Assembly (NCBI RefSeq): GCF_006149045.1
Contig: NZ_VBSN01000019.1
Span: 1-64,000, forward strand
DNA length: 64,000 nucleotides
Origin: Dyadobacter flavalbus
Lineage (GTDB): Bacteria; Bacteroidota; Bacteroidia; Cytophagales; Spirosomataceae
Reading direction: 5' to 3'
Numbering within the stretch: the first letter of the stretch is position 1; every line of letters starts with the position of its first letter. The notes beneath the pieces were generated by a model. It had not been told where the DNA came from, did not search any database, and was given only the letters and a program-made list of their open reading frames with translations. A program made the translations under genes and the position numbers. Shown here one piece after another: positions 1-8,737 of this stretch.

Positions 1-1
1 G

Positions 2-124
2 CCGGTAGAGGAGAAAGCACATGAGAACCGGACCTGGATCGACAAGATGTACTTCCGTCCGTTCAGCCGTGACGAGATCAACCGAAATGCACAGCTCGTG
101 CAAAATCCCGGTTACGATAAATAG
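2..124 (+). CDS. SusD/RagB-family outer-membrane lipoprotein, C-terminal end only
   Basis: Forty codons of an open frame run in from the left edge and stop at 122-124. The last residues read FRPFSRDEINRN...LVQNPGY, which resembles the conserved C-terminus of SusD/RagB proteins, where the polypeptide ends with a pro-X-X-glu-ile/asn-pro-gly signature. SusD proteins sit on the cell surface and deliver glycans to a SusC TonB-dependent channel. The partner susC would be expected upstream, outside the window. Only the tail is visible, so substrate cannot be guessed. A strong hairpin follows, consistent with the end of a SusCD operon. Confidence 0.75.
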   Translation, partial: PVEEKAHENRTWIDKMYFRPFSRDEINRNAQLVQNPGYDK

Positions 125-147
125 TTAGTATCACAGTATAATTACAA

Positions 148-185
148 AACAAGCCGTTCCTGACTCAGGAACGGCTTGTTTTGTT
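148..185 (+). terminator. Intrinsic terminator after the SusD gene
   Basis: A 13-bp perfect stem (148-160 with 168-180) closes a 7-nt loop and is followed by TTTTGTT. It lies 24 bp after the SusD stop codon. Confidence 0.85.
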
Positions 186-341
186 CAGGATCAATCCGGA
201 AATACGGAATGGGAATATGCATTGCGGCATGCTTTTGGATAATGTAAATTCAGTAGCTTAAAACCTGTAAACGGCGTGCAAAGCACATTGTTACAACGCA
301 TTCAAGTCCTTGTTTACTAAAACTGTTTAAACGGTAATCCA

Positions 342-689
342 ATGAAAAAGAACCCGATTATAAAGGTGGCCGGTTTGTTCCTGATTGCATGCATGAGTTT
401 TCCGGTACATTCCGAGGCCATTTTAAAAAAGCATAAAACTACGACTTCCAGTACTTCCATAACACGGAATTCAAACCATGCATTTCAGGGAAGGGTGGAA
501 GTGAATGTCGAAGATCTGCCCGAAAAAGTCCGGAATACACTCAACGATAAATCCTATGCGGGATGGACGATCATTGAAGCTTTTCTGGTTACAAATGAAG
601 ACAATTCGCAGTATTACGAGCTTGTCGTTCGCAGAGCAGATGAGCGGACACGCATGAAAGTGGATGCCAGCGGAAATGTACTGAACTGA
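342..689 (+). CDS. Secreted PepSY-like small protein (copy 1)
   Basis: This 115-residue protein starts with a Lys-rich head and a hydrophobic stretch ending near SFPVHSEA, a plausible Sec signal peptide with no lipobox cysteine. The mature part has a Ser/Thr-rich linker (about 30-50) and then a compact domain: LPEKVRNTL, GWTIIEAFLV, QYYELVV, and a final KVDASGNVL strand-turn. This helix plus beta-hairpin pattern is typical of the PepSY-like fold (DUF2874), found in small periplasmic proteins of Bacteroidota. No enzymatic residues are evident. The next gene is a clear paralogue, so the pair arose by duplication. Function is unknown; inhibition or binding in the periplasm is only a family-level guess. 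Confidence 0.75.
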   Translation: MKKNPIIKVAGLFLIACMSFPVHSEAILKKHKTTTSSTSITRNSNHAFQGRVEVNVEDLPEKVRNTLNDKSYAGWTIIEAFLVTNEDNSQYYELVVRRADERTRMKVDASGNVLN

Positions 690-869
690 ATGAATCCTGA
701 TGCGTTTTTATGGATAGTTTCCACAAACCGGGGATTTAATGATCATGCTTTTTTGGGATTTTATATTGTAATTACCTGAATTTCAGTAATTTGTATATTC
801 TGGCATAATCGTGTTGATAGTAAAAGCATTAAAGCAAAGGTTTTAACATTTACTAAAAGAATACGGATT

Positions 870-1187
870 ATGAAAAAGCTAATAGTATCGGCGATGGCCT
901 TCACACTTATCTCTTTCGCCTCGGTTCAGGCTTCTGCACCATTGATGAATAATGGTAAAACTGCTGTTTCAATAACAGTGAAAGAAGACAAGGTACCGGT
1001 AAAACCGGAAAACCTGCCGGAAGGAATCAAGAAAACAATCAAAAGCGATGAATTTACCGGCTGGACCGTCAAAAAGGCTTTTCTGGTGACCGAAGAAAAT
1101 AACAAGCAATATTATGAACTTCAGGTTGCTAAAGGAAGTGAAAGCGCACGGGTGAAACTGGACAAAGAAGGAAATAATGTAGGTTAA
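870..1187 (+). CDS. Secreted PepSY-like small protein (copy 2)
   Basis: A 105-residue paralogue of the preceding gene. It has a clean signal peptide (MKKLIVSAMAFTLISFASVQA, cleavage after QASA) and the same C-terminal module: LPEGIKKTI, GWTVKKAFLVTEENNKQYYEL, and a final KLDKEGNNVG. The match to copy 1 is strong over the last 60 residues and absent in the linker, which is shorter here. The 180-bp gap between the copies is AT-rich and probably holds a separate promoter, so the two may be expressed independently. A terminator follows at 1208. No function can be assigned beyond a periplasmic PepSY-like fold. Confidence 0.78.
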   Translation: MKKLIVSAMAFTLISFASVQASAPLMNNGKTAVSITVKEDKVPVKPENLPEGIKKTIKSDEFTGWTVKKAFLVTEENNKQYYELQVAKGSESARVKLDKEGNNVG

Positions 1188-1207
1188 TATTTCCATATCT
1201 TATTTTG

Positions 1208-1238
1208 AAAACAGCCGGATAAAGTCCGGCTGTTTTGC
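1208..1238 (+). terminator. Intrinsic terminator after PepSY-like copy 2
   Basis: A 12-bp stem (1208-1219 with 1225-1236) with a 5-nt loop. The right arm ends in TTTT, giving a short U-tract. Confidence 0.8.
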
Positions 1239-1354
1239 TTTACAGATACCTTGCATCTACCGTTTGATATTCCATACCTGCCTAAGGAAAGTTGCTGAAT
1301 TATAATGCTGTCAAACCGGCTTAACTTGAATGCTGTAAAATGCAAATCATATTC

Positions 1355-1720
1355 ATGGCAAATGTAACTACGGTACTGGACGAATGGCTGGTTAAAGATC
1401 TGGAAGACAATTCTTCCATTAACGTGACGGTGGAAGCGGGAACCGAGCTTGGAAACAGCGGTGTTCCCGGAATTCAGGTCAGGTGTATGGGATATGTAAT
1501 TACCTTTGAGCCTAATATCGTGGCGCAATGGGCTTATAAAGCCGGTAAGCAGGGACTAACTGAATATCTGATTGAAGATAAATCCTGGATTTATTACGAT
1601 GACCGGTATACAAAGCATTATCTGGTACTCGGCGACCCGCTTAAAGCAAAAGTAATTGTCAAAACAAGAAGCTCGAAACCGATTACGAGAGAGTACGAGC
1701 TGCCGTTTGCGATGGAGTAA
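1355..1720 (+). CDS. Small conserved-looking protein of unknown function
   Basis: I do not recognise this protein. An earlier ATG lies at 1340, but starting at 1355 (MANVTTVLDEWL) gives a more natural soluble N-terminus, 121 residues long. It has no signal peptide and no membrane segment. The sequence alternates short beta-like stretches (IQVRCMGYVITFEP, HYLVLGDPLKAKVIV) with an aromatic patch, DKSWIYYDDRYTKHYLVL, which looks like a small beta-barrel or beta-sandwich. It stands alone between a terminator and a lipoprotein gene. Confidence 0.6.
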   Translation: MANVTTVLDEWLVKDLEDNSSINVTVEAGTELGNSGVPGIQVRCMGYVITFEPNIVAQWAYKAGKQGLTEYLIEDKSWIYYDDRYTKHYLVLGDPLKAKVIVKTRSSKPITREYELPFAME

Positions 1721-1833
1721 AATGATTTGTGTGAAATGTCAGGTGTGAAATGGTTTTAGTGAAATTTTTAAAAGTATTCCAACCTTTAATATGATTTAGG
1801 TTTCTTTTGGTAAATCTTAATAAATCATATACC

Positions 1834-2265
1834 ATGAAAAAAGTTATCTTATTTTCTCTGATCTGGGTTGCTGTAATGGCTTGCGATGAGAAGAAGCAAA
1901 ACGTTAATCCGCAGACAGAATCAGTAAAGACAAGCATTGTTCCTTACCGGCAACTGACAACTGTGCCGGCTTCCGATGCAGAGCTGAAAGTGGATCTTCA
2001 GGAAATTGCTGATAGCCGTTGTCCTGCCAATGCCGCTTGCATAACGATGGGAAGCGTGCAAATGAAATTTCTCGTATCGGATGCCCAAAGCCAGACGGAT
2101 GTAAAAGTAAGTTTCAGCGGTGACCGCAAAGGAGGCAGCCAGACTTTCACCCTTAACGGACAGGCTTACGAATTAAAGGTTAGCAAAGTGCTTCCGTATC
2201 CGGTAACAACGCAGTCTCCGAAACTGGACGATTACCAAGTAAGTCTGAGCATTGAAAAGAAGTAA
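1834..2265 (+). CDS. Small lipoprotein
   Basis: The frame is open from 1807, but the ATG at 1834 gives a proper lipoprotein signal peptide: MKKVILFSLIWVAVMAC, with Cys17 in a VMAC lipobox. The mature protein is about 127 residues. A pair of cysteines in the segment DSRCPANAACI (about residues 68-76) probably forms a disulfide. The rest is beta-rich (VQMKFLVSD, DVKVSFSGD, QTFTLNGQAYELKV, DYQVSLSIEKK), which suggests a small sandwich domain. No family is recognised with confidence. It is monocistronic, with a terminator at 2291. Confidence 0.75.
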   Translation: MKKVILFSLIWVAVMACDEKKQNVNPQTESVKTSIVPYRQLTTVPASDAELKVDLQEIADSRCPANAACITMGSVQMKFLVSDAQSQTDVKVSFSGDRKGGSQTFTLNGQAYELKVSKVLPYPVTTQSPKLDDYQVSLSIEKK

Positions 2266-2290
2266 AAGTTAATTTAAGGTTCATATTCGG

Positions 2291-2327
2291 GGAGCCGGGC
2301 GTTATGTCCGGCTCCTTTTTTATTTTT
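2291..2327 (+). terminator. Intrinsic terminator after the small lipoprotein
   Basis: Stem GGAGCCGG (2291-2298) pairs with CCGGCTCC (2308-2315) and is followed directly by a run of Ts. Confidence 0.85.
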
Positions 2328-2397
2328 TAGCCGTTTACTTGACCATTCTTGTGTAATTTGGCTGAATAAAACCTTTTGATCATTCATATCAGGAATA

Positions 2398-3330
2398 ATG
2401 AAGCATAATGAGTCCAGACGGGAAGTTTTGAAAAGTATTGGAATGCTTGGCGGCGCGGCATTGCTGCGGCCGGTTATGTCCGTTGCTGAAACCAATGAAA
2501 AAATGATACTACAAAAATCGATTCCATCAACGAATGAAAAAATTCCGGCTGTCGGGCTCGGTTCCTGGCAGCAATTTGACGTAGGAACCAATGCGGCTGA
2601 AAGAACACCGCTGAAAGCAGTACTGCAGGAAATGGAGAAACTGGGCGGTAAAATGATTGATTCTTCGCCGATGTACGGAAGGTCGGAACAGGTGATCGGT
2701 GATCTGAGCACCGAACTTAAGTTAAACGACCGTTTTTTCATGGCTACCAAAGTCTGGACAACCGGAAAGCAGGAAGGCATTACGCAGATGAATGATTCCA
2801 TGCGCAAAATGGGACGTAAGAAAATGGATCTGATGCAGGTGCACAACCTGCAGGATTGGCAAACGCACCTCAAAACACTGAAAGACTGGAAAGAAGAAGG
2901 TAAAATAAGGTATATCGGCGTAACACACTACACGGATTCTGCACATTCCAGACTTGAACAGATTGTAAAAACAGCAGGAATTGATTTTGTGCAGTTCAAT
3001 TATTCCATCCGTTCCCGGAATGCTGAAAAAAGCCTGCTAAGTGCAGCAAAGGATAGCGGCGTGGCGGTCATTATCAATGAGCCGTTTGATCAGGGCGGAT
3101 TATTCCGTGCGGTAAAAGGAAAGCAGCTTCCCGACTGGGCAAAAGAGTACGATATCAACAGTTGGGCGCAGTATTTCCTGAAATACATATTGAGCAATCA
3201 GGCAGTAACCTGCGTGATTCCGGGTACTTCCGATGTAAAGCATTTAACGGATAACCTTGGTGCAGGTCTGGGAAAGCTGCCAGATGAAAACGGCAGGAAA
3301 AAAATGCTGGAATGGCTGGACCGGGCATAA
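2398..3330 (+). CDS. Aldo/keto reductase with a Tat signal
   Basis: A 310-residue NAD(P)H-dependent oxidoreductase of the aldo/keto reductase superfamily (TIM barrel). The N-terminus carries a twin-arginine signal (SRREVLKSIGMLGGAALL), so the enzyme is probably exported folded to the periplasm. The AKR catalytic tetrad can be read: Asp and Tyr in MIDSSPMYGRSE, Lys in FMATKVW, and His in LMQVHNLQDW. The segment KIRYIGVTHY is also typical of the family. Periplasmic AKRs of this kind are common in Bacteroidota; the substrate is unknown and cofactor supply outside the cytoplasm is an open question. It converges on the response regulator gene with only 7 bp between the stops. Confidence 0.9.
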   Translation: MKHNESRREVLKSIGMLGGAALLRPVMSVAETNEKMILQKSIPSTNEKIPAVGLGSWQQFDVGTNAAERTPLKAVLQEMEKLGGKMIDSSPMYGRSEQVIGDLSTELKLNDRFFMATKVWTTGKQEGITQMNDSMRKMGRKKMDLMQVHNLQDWQTHLKTLKDWKEEGKIRYIGVTHYTDSAHSRLEQIVKTAGIDFVQFNYSIRSRNAEKSLLSAAKDSGVAVIINEPFDQGGLFRAVKGKQLPDWAKEYDINSWAQYFLKYILSNQAVTCVIPGTSDVKHLTDNLGAGLGKLPDENGRKKMLEWLDRA

Positions 3331-3337
3331 TAACCGA

Positions 3338-4102
3338 CTATTTACCCATCCATTGCTTGAAATCCGCTACTTTTTCGCGGCTGACAATTGCTTCTTTCCC
3401 GAAAGCCGGCTTTAACAGCAATGACAGGCGGCTTCCGAAATAAGGGTCCATTTTGTCCACAGCATGGTGGGTTACAATCATTCCGCGGTTGACACGGAAA
3501 AACCGGTCGGGATCAAGCATTTCTTCCAGTTCGTCAATGCTGTAATCCACAAGCAGTTTCTGATTGTGATGCGTGATGAAAAAACTGTAACGGTCGTCAA
3601 GAAAAAAATAGGCGATTTCGCTCACTTCCACAGAAAGCAGCTTTTGGCCCTGTTTGACCAGAAAACGGTGTCTGTAGTTCGGCGTAACGGTTTTCTGCAG
3701 TTCTTCCAGTAACTTTCTGATACCCTCAGCCGGATCCGGAACAGCCTGCGTTTTAAGCTTTTCATATTTGAGAAGACTGCGCTGCAGGTCGTCGCGGTGA
3801 ACAGGTTTTAACAAATAATCAATGCTGTTTACCTTGAATGCCTGAAGTGCATATTCGTCGTATGATGTTGTAAATACAACCGTACTGAGAATCCGGGTTC
3901 TGTTGAAGATTTCAAAACTTTGCCCGTCAGAAAGTTCTATATCCAGAAAGATCAGGTCCGGGTCCGGATTGCTGGCTGCCCGGTTGTTTTCAAGCCATTT
4001 GTCGGTAACGCCGGCAACAGAAAGTAACGGAGCCACTTCGTTCAGTAATTTTCGTAATCTGCGGACCGACAACTCCTCGTCTTCAACAATCAATGCATTC
4101 AT
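3338..4102 (-). CDS. LytTR-family response regulator
   Basis: A 254-residue two-component regulator. The N-terminal receiver domain (about 1-120) has acidic residues in VEDEE, the phospho-acceptor Asp54 in IFLDIE, and the switch Lys in YLLKPV. The C-terminal half (about 140-250) is a LytTR DNA-binding domain, with RHRFLVKQG, EIAYFFLDDRYSFFI and FFRVNRGMIV. It binds DNA as a dimer at direct repeats. The gene overlaps the upstream histidine kinase by 4 nt (start within ATGA), so the two are translationally coupled and form a LytS/LytR-type pair. Confidence 0.93.
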   Translation of the reverse strand: MNALIVEDEELSVRRLRKLLNEVAPLLSVAGVTDKWLENNRAASNPDPDLIFLDIELSDGQSFEIFNRTRILSTVVFTTSYDEYALQAFKVNSIDYLLKPVHRDDLQRSLLKYEKLKTQAVPDPAEGIRKLLEELQKTVTPNYRHRFLVKQGQKLLSVEVSEIAYFFLDDRYSFFITHHNQKLLVDYSIDELEEMLDPDRFFRVNRGMIVTHHAVDKMDPYFGSRLSLLLKPAFGKEAIVSREKVADFKQWMGK

Positions 4103-5223
4103 ATAGTGGCTGTAATATGGGGTATGAGGGGTAATATGACTGTAAAATGTTCGGGGCCGTTCTCGATAACCGGTTCGGAAATCCCCGGATTGCTTTCACT
4201 CAGCAAAAGGTATTTGGCCTGAATGTTCGATAACCCGATCTGGGTGGATTCCATCTTGTCCAAAGCACTGGAAACGGATTTTTTCTGTAAATTATTCCGG
4301 ACGCGCAGTAATCCGCCTGCCATGGTTTCAATGTGTACGGTCAATGGCCGGCTTGCGCGTATTACATTATGTTTGACTGCATTTTCGACCAGAAGCTGCA
4401 GGGTCAGCGGCGGCAGCCTGTAAAATCTGAAATTTTCATCCGTATCGATCGAAAGATGCATTCCTTCGCCATACCTTGTTTTTAACAAATGATAATACGA
4501 TTCGATAAAGACCAGTTCGTTTTCAAGCGTAGTCAGTTCGTCAGAACTTCCTTCTGTTTCTGAAGTCTGATTGGTCTGAAGAAGATAGCGGTATACTTTG
4601 GCCATTTGTTCCACAAACTGTTCGGCTTTTTCAGGTTCTTCGGAAATCAGGGTGGACAAAGAATTAAGGCTGTTGAACAAAAAATGCGGACTGACCTGAG
4701 CCTTCAGACTTTGCAATTGTCCCTGCACATTTTCCTTGCGCAGTCTTTCCTTGTTTACTTCATGATGTTTCCAGTGATCAAGCGAATAAAAAGTTTCCCG
4801 GATGCCGGTCACCAGAATAATGGCGCCCATGTTGATGAGGTAAATATTGAGAAGAATGCCGTATGTAATTGCTGAGCCGAAAAAACGGTATTTAACGTAA
4901 ATCCCGGCTATGATCAGCAGGAAAACGGCAGAAAGAAAAGCATGTGTAAGAATCGAAATGCTGACCCTTTTCAAAGTAAGATGAAGTCCGGCATAGCGCT
5001 TTGTTATGATTTCGGATATGTGATGCTGGATAAAAAAGGTTGTAGTAAGGATCAGTCCGTTCAGTGCAGTGGCACCGATGAAAGTTTTCAGGTTGCTGAA
5101 ATACGTGCCGCCGACAAGAAGATAACTGAAAAAAAGCAGAAACACGGGCATGGTCAGAATATAAGACCAGCGGCCGTTTAAGCTGGGTTTTTCAAAAGAA
5201 GCATAAAGAAATGATTTTGTCAT
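4099..5223 (-). CDS. LytS-type sensor histidine kinase (copy 1)
   Basis: A 374-residue membrane histidine kinase. Four hydrophobic segments lie between about residues 22 and 142, followed by a short helical linker and the His_kinase domain, with phospho-acceptor His180 in VSPHFLFNSLNSLS. The N-box is LLVENAVKHN, with Asn282. There is no separate extracellular sensor domain, so the membrane region probably senses the signal. It is cotranscribed with, and overlaps, the LytTR regulator. The neighbouring gene at 5375 encodes a close paralogue. Confidence 0.92.
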   Translation of the reverse strand: MTKSFLYASFEKPSLNGRWSYILTMPVFLLFFSYLLVGGTYFSNLKTFIGATALNGLILTTTFFIQHHISEIITKRYAGLHLTLKRVSISILTHAFLSAVFLLIIAGIYVKYRFFGSAITYGILLNIYLINMGAIILVTGIRETFYSLDHWKHHEVNKERLRKENVQGQLQSLKAQVSPHFLFNSLNSLSTLISEEPEKAEQFVEQMAKVYRYLLQTNQTSETEGSSDELTTLENELVFIESYYHLLKTRYGEGMHLSIDTDENFRFYRLPPLTLQLLVENAVKHNVIRASRPLTVHIETMAGGLLRVRNNLQKKSVSSALDKMESTQIGLSNIQAKYLLLSESNPGISEPVIENGPEHFTVILPLIPHITATI

Positions 5224-5374
5224 ACGGCCGATTCCAGATTCCGGTGTGTTTTATTGTATTGTTCAAACTGAATATGACAAATTTAAAAGGCCTGTTGAAA
5301 TCCTCCGATTACAACCTGTCTCAATTGCCGAAAATATAGCCTGAACTGTAAACAGCGCATTTTCAGATCTGAAA

Positions 5375-6421
5375 TCAGGAAAAAGTTCTTTCCTTAAGCA
5401 GCGGCAGCGTAACGGTAAAGTACCCTTCGGTTTCTTCCACGTGAACCGATTTGCTGCTCACAAGCCTGTATTTTTCAATCAGGTTTGATAAACCGGACGG
5501 ATGCGTTTCCAGTATGCGTGTTTTCTTCTGAAGGCTGTTCCGGACGACAATTTCTGAACTTGCATTTATTTCAATTCCTATTTCAAGCGGTTTGGATAAG
5601 CTCATCCTGTTGTACCTGACCGCATTGTCAACCAAAGTCTGAAGAGTAAGCGGCGGAATCTGGAAATCAGGACCGGAATAATCTGCCGGAAATACGATCT
5701 TCAGACTTTCGCCGTAACGGGTTTTCAGCAAGCGGGTATAAACGGTCAAAAAGTCCAGTTCCGAACGCAGCATAACCAGCTCGGATTTTGCGGCCTGCAG
5801 CATGTAACGGTAAATTTTGGAAAGATCTTCTACAAAAGCTTCTGCATTTTCCGGGTCTTCACTGATCAGCGAGGAAAGCGTGTTGAGGCTGTTAAAAAGA
5901 AAATGCGGGTTAACATGTCCTTTGAGCATATTGAACTGATGCTGCAATGCAAGCCGTTCCAGTTTCTCGGTTTCTGTCTGGTTTTGTTTCCATTTTTCGA
6001 AGGTGTAAAAAAGTCCGAGTGCCGCGCAGAAAAACAGATCAAAAAAGCCGCCCAGTATCAGGATCGGCCATAATGCTTCCCAGCTGAACTGCACATGCAG
6101 GCCCGGCGTAATGCTGTATGCCCAGACATCAAATGCGGCCAGAAAAACCGTCATGCCGCCTACAACAACAAGCATGACAATCAGGCGTTTTCGGGTGTGC
6201 TTTACATCAGGAAATTTTGCGATAATCCATCTGATCGCCAGCGTCAGCATTACAACGGAAAACCAGTAAAGCACAAAGACCAGCGCCGTTGCAATCAGGA
6301 ATATTTTGATATCCCTGAAATATTCCGCTCCGATGAAGTAATGATTTCCAACAGCAAACAGTACCGGCATCATGGCAAGATGATACCACCATTCGTATCT
6401 TGAAAAAAACGTTGGCCTCAT
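5375..6421 (-). CDS. LytS-type sensor histidine kinase (copy 2)
   Basis: A paralogue of the kinase at 4099, 348 residues when started at 6421 (MRPTFFSRYEWWYHL). A longer frame exists to 6460, but its extra 13 residues do not match copy 1. It has four membrane segments, phospho-acceptor His173 in VNPHFLFNSLNTLS, and an N-box in LVDNAVRYN. Unlike copy 1 it has no regulator of its own. It lies 150 bp upstream of copy 1 in the same direction, so it may feed into the single LytTR regulator or partner with copy 1 as a heterodimer; both are inference. Confidence 0.9.
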   Translation of the reverse strand: MRPTFFSRYEWWYHLAMMPVLFAVGNHYFIGAEYFRDIKIFLIATALVFVLYWFSVVMLTLAIRWIIAKFPDVKHTRKRLIVMLVVVGGMTVFLAAFDVWAYSITPGLHVQFSWEALWPILILGGFFDLFFCAALGLFYTFEKWKQNQTETEKLERLALQHQFNMLKGHVNPHFLFNSLNTLSSLISEDPENAEAFVEDLSKIYRYMLQAAKSELVMLRSELDFLTVYTRLLKTRYGESLKIVFPADYSGPDFQIPPLTLQTLVDNAVRYNRMSLSKPLEIGIEINASSEIVVRNSLQKKTRILETHPSGLSNLIEKYRLVSSKSVHVEETEGYFTVTLPLLKERTFS

Positions 6422-6742
6422 AGAACAGGACAGATCGAATAGAAAATGCAGTTGGTACAACTAAAAATAAGCACTGTGTTTTTCTTACTGATTGATTTTG
6501 CGCGATGTGGAGAAATCGCAGTCTGAAATGTGTATAATGCATGGCGAATTGTAAAATATACCTGCTGCAAACCGCCCCGGGTTTGATCATCAAAGGAAAG
6601 GCCCGGCTTCGGTCCTGAAATCCGGTAATGGTTATATGTCGCAATTACCCCCTTAAATTGCCCATTTTGCACGTCATCCGCCTGGCATATTGGTCTTAAA
6701 TTTGAAATGTAATCGAACGCTCATCCTTAAACCAAACGCATT
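6422..6742. other. Divergent promoter region between kinase 2 and the DoxX-like gene
   Basis: About 320 bp without a gene. On the plus strand a -7 element TAAATTTG lies at 6697-6704, about 40 bp before the DoxX-like ATG. Its -33 partner is unclear. No convincing element was seen for the minus-strand kinase. Short open frames here look like chance. Confidence 0.5.
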
Positions 6743-7153
6743 ATGGAAACCAGTATTTCACAGCCGGCTTTGACCAAAAAACCGCTTAACAAAGTGCATC
6801 TTGCCGGGAAAATCATCAGCGGATTATGCATACTTTTCCTGTTGTTGGATGCAGGTATGAAAGTACTTGAAGATCCGCGTTCTATAGAGGGTTCTGTTCA
6901 GCTGGGCTGGCCGGCAGAATCGGTGCAGGCCATAGGCATTGCCCTGCTTGTGAGTACCGTTCTTTATTTGATTCCGCGCACGGCCATTCTCGGGGCCATT
7001 TTACTCACCGGATATCTGGGCGGCGCCATCGCCATTATGGTACGCGCGGGCCAGTCGCTGTATTTTGCGCTTGTTTTCGGCATACTTGTGTGGGCCGGAC
7101 TTTATCTCCGTGATGAAAAACTGCGTTCATTGATCCCGTTCCGGAAAGATTGA
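6743..7153 (+). CDS. DoxX-like small membrane protein
   Basis: A 136-residue integral membrane protein with four hydrophobic segments. The first follows KVHLAGKIISGLCILFLLLDAGMK, and the pattern GWPAESVQAIGIALL, LIPRTAILGAILLTGYLGGAIA is typical of the DoxX/DoxX_2 family. These small proteins are widespread in Bacteroidota, often without a known role; some relatives take part in redox or oxidative-stress complexes. A -7 element lies about 40 bp upstream. The gene appears monocistronic, with 83 bp to the Nudix gene downstream. Confidence 0.8.
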   Translation: METSISQPALTKKPLNKVHLAGKIISGLCILFLLLDAGMKVLEDPRSIEGSVQLGWPAESVQAIGIALLVSTVLYLIPRTAILGAILLTGYLGGAIAIMVRAGQSLYFALVFGILVWAGLYLRDEKLRSLIPFRKD

Positions 7154-7236
7154 GCCTCTGAAAGCAAAACGGTTTCGGCACATCCGGTTTATGTGCGTAT
7201 CTTGAAGCGATTCACATTCTAAACCGGCAAAGGATT

Positions 7237-7701
7237 ATGGCCAGGCAAAGTGCAGGAATACTGTTGTACAGAATAGCCAAAGAAACCGAAGTATTGCTCG
7301 TACATCCCGGCGGGCCGTTTTTCATAAAGAAAGACCTTGGAAGCTGGTCCATTCCGAAAGGCGAATATACTCCGGAAGAAGAGCCGCTGGAAGCTGCCAA
7401 ACGGGAATTCAGGGAAGAGACCGGGTTTGATGTAAGCGGAAATTTTATTCCGCTCCAACCCGTCAGGCAAAAAGGCGGAAAGGTCATTCAGGCCTGGGCG
7501 GTGGAAGGAAATTTGGATGCAGATGCAGTCGTCAGCAACACATTTGTGTTGAACTGGCCGCCCGGTTCCCAGAATTTCAAAACGTATCCCGAAGTGGACC
7601 GCGCAGAATGGTTCGGGCTGGATGCGGCCCGGACCAAGATCAATGAACGGCAGGCTGCGTTTATCGATGAGCTGGAAAGTTTGCTGCTCAGCAATCGATA
7701 A
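7237..7701 (+). CDS. Nudix hydrolase
   Basis: A 154-residue Nudix protein. The Nudix box is perfect: Gly42, five residues, Glu48, seven residues, then REFREETGF (residues 56-64), the Mg2+-binding loop that cleaves nucleoside diphosphate derivatives. The N-terminus, SAGILLYR...LLVHPGGPFF, and the segment WSIPKGE resemble the NTP pyrophosphohydrolase/diadenosine polyphosphate hydrolase branch. The exact substrate cannot be read from sequence. It is cytosolic and has no obvious operon partner. Confidence 0.92.
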   Translation: MARQSAGILLYRIAKETEVLLVHPGGPFFIKKDLGSWSIPKGEYTPEEEPLEAAKREFREETGFDVSGNFIPLQPVRQKGGKVIQAWAVEGNLDADAVVSNTFVLNWPPGSQNFKTYPEVDRAEWFGLDAARTKINERQAAFIDELESLLLSNR

Positions 7702-7835
7702 TTCCGTTTTTTGATTCAGGCAGATTGATCAAACGGTTTCAGCTCAAAACAGGATTTTAGCCCGGTATGTAATTTAAAGCTGTTCGAAGGTAATCCTTTG
7801 CGTGTAATGTTCGTTGATAGGCAAAAAATGGTCAG

Positions 7836-8612
7836 GTGAAATATTTTGTAAATCAAGGTTCGATTGTAAGGGAAATCTGGGGCAAAGCGGATTCCATACT
7901 TTTTATTTTTGCGGGTGCTTCTGCCGAATTTGCGCTGAACAAGGCCGTAGACTGGCTATATTTTACCGGTCGGCTTCCGGCAGATCCGTTGGGAAGACTG
8001 TTTTCAACCGTCGCGTACGCCAGACTGATCGTGTTTTCCGAGTATCATGACGCCTTGCATGCGATTGACAAAATAACGGCTATTCATCGCGATGTTGAAA
8101 ACCAGCGCGGATCGCAGATTCCGGACTGGGCTTACCGCGATGTATTGTTCATGCTGATCGATTACTCCATTCGCTCGTATGAAGTTCTGGAACGGAAGCT
8201 GACTGATTCTGAAAAGGAAGACATATTCCAGACTTTTTATCAGGTCGGATCAAGAATGCAGATCCGCGGTTTGCCGGACAACTTTACGGCATGGAATAGT
8301 ATGCGGAACGAGCATTTGCAGCAAGACTTACTGAAAAGTGATTTTACGAAAGATTTATACAAACAATACAAAAAACATCTCGGCGCGATCCGGTATTACA
8401 TGCTGAGAGAAGTACAAGTTATGGTCGTTCCGCAGCGGGTAAACCATTTGCTGTCACTGGGTAAAATTTCTTTGCTGAAACCTGTTCTGGCGCTGTATAA
8501 ACTGACAAGGTTTTTAGGTTTTGAAAAAATGCTCCGGAATGCCATTCTTCCGAAAGCATACAAAGCGCAGGTTACCGATCTTGATTCCATTAAACAGTAC
8601 CATACGCAATAA
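7836..8612 (+). CDS. Oxygenase of the MpaB/latex-clearing (DUF2236) family
   Basis: A 258-residue protein. The N-terminal part, IVREIWGKADSILFIFAGASAEF, and the His-containing block YHDALHAIDKITAIHRDV (70-87), followed by IPDWAYRDVLFMLIDYSIRSYE, fit the DUF2236 family, which includes the haem-dependent rubber oxygenase Lcp and fungal MpaB. In those enzymes a conserved His near this block binds haem b. It has no signal peptide, so unlike Lcp it is probably cytosolic. Function in Bacteroidota is unknown. The assignment rests on motif layout and is good but not certain. Confidence 0.72.
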   Translation: MKYFVNQGSIVREIWGKADSILFIFAGASAEFALNKAVDWLYFTGRLPADPLGRLFSTVAYARLIVFSEYHDALHAIDKITAIHRDVENQRGSQIPDWAYRDVLFMLIDYSIRSYEVLERKLTDSEKEDIFQTFYQVGSRMQIRGLPDNFTAWNSMRNEHLQQDLLKSDFTKDLYKQYKKHLGAIRYYMLREVQVMVVPQRVNHLLSLGKISLLKPVLALYKLTRFLGFEKMLRNAILPKAYKAQVTDLDSIKQYHTQ

Positions 8613-8613
8613 A

Positions 8614-8728
8614 AAAGCCATTGCAGAACTCAAATAATACAAGCCGGTTTTTATTTTCAGGTTATTTTAATTTAAAGCCTGGAAAATCAAATTAAAATCG
8701 GCTTGTATTCAGGTTTTGCAATGGCTTG
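8614..8728. repeat. Long imperfect inverted repeat between convergent genes
   Basis: The arms at about 8614-8646 and 8699-8728 are near-complementary: both contain AAGCCATTGCA and ATACAAGCCG, or their complements, with a two-base gap. Inside them ATTTTAATTT and AAATTAAAAT also pair. The whole could fold into a long hairpin and lies between the stops of the oxygenase and the molybdenum hydroxylase, so it may serve as a bidirectional terminator. Confidence 0.65.
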
Positions 8729-8737
8729 TTAGCTCAG

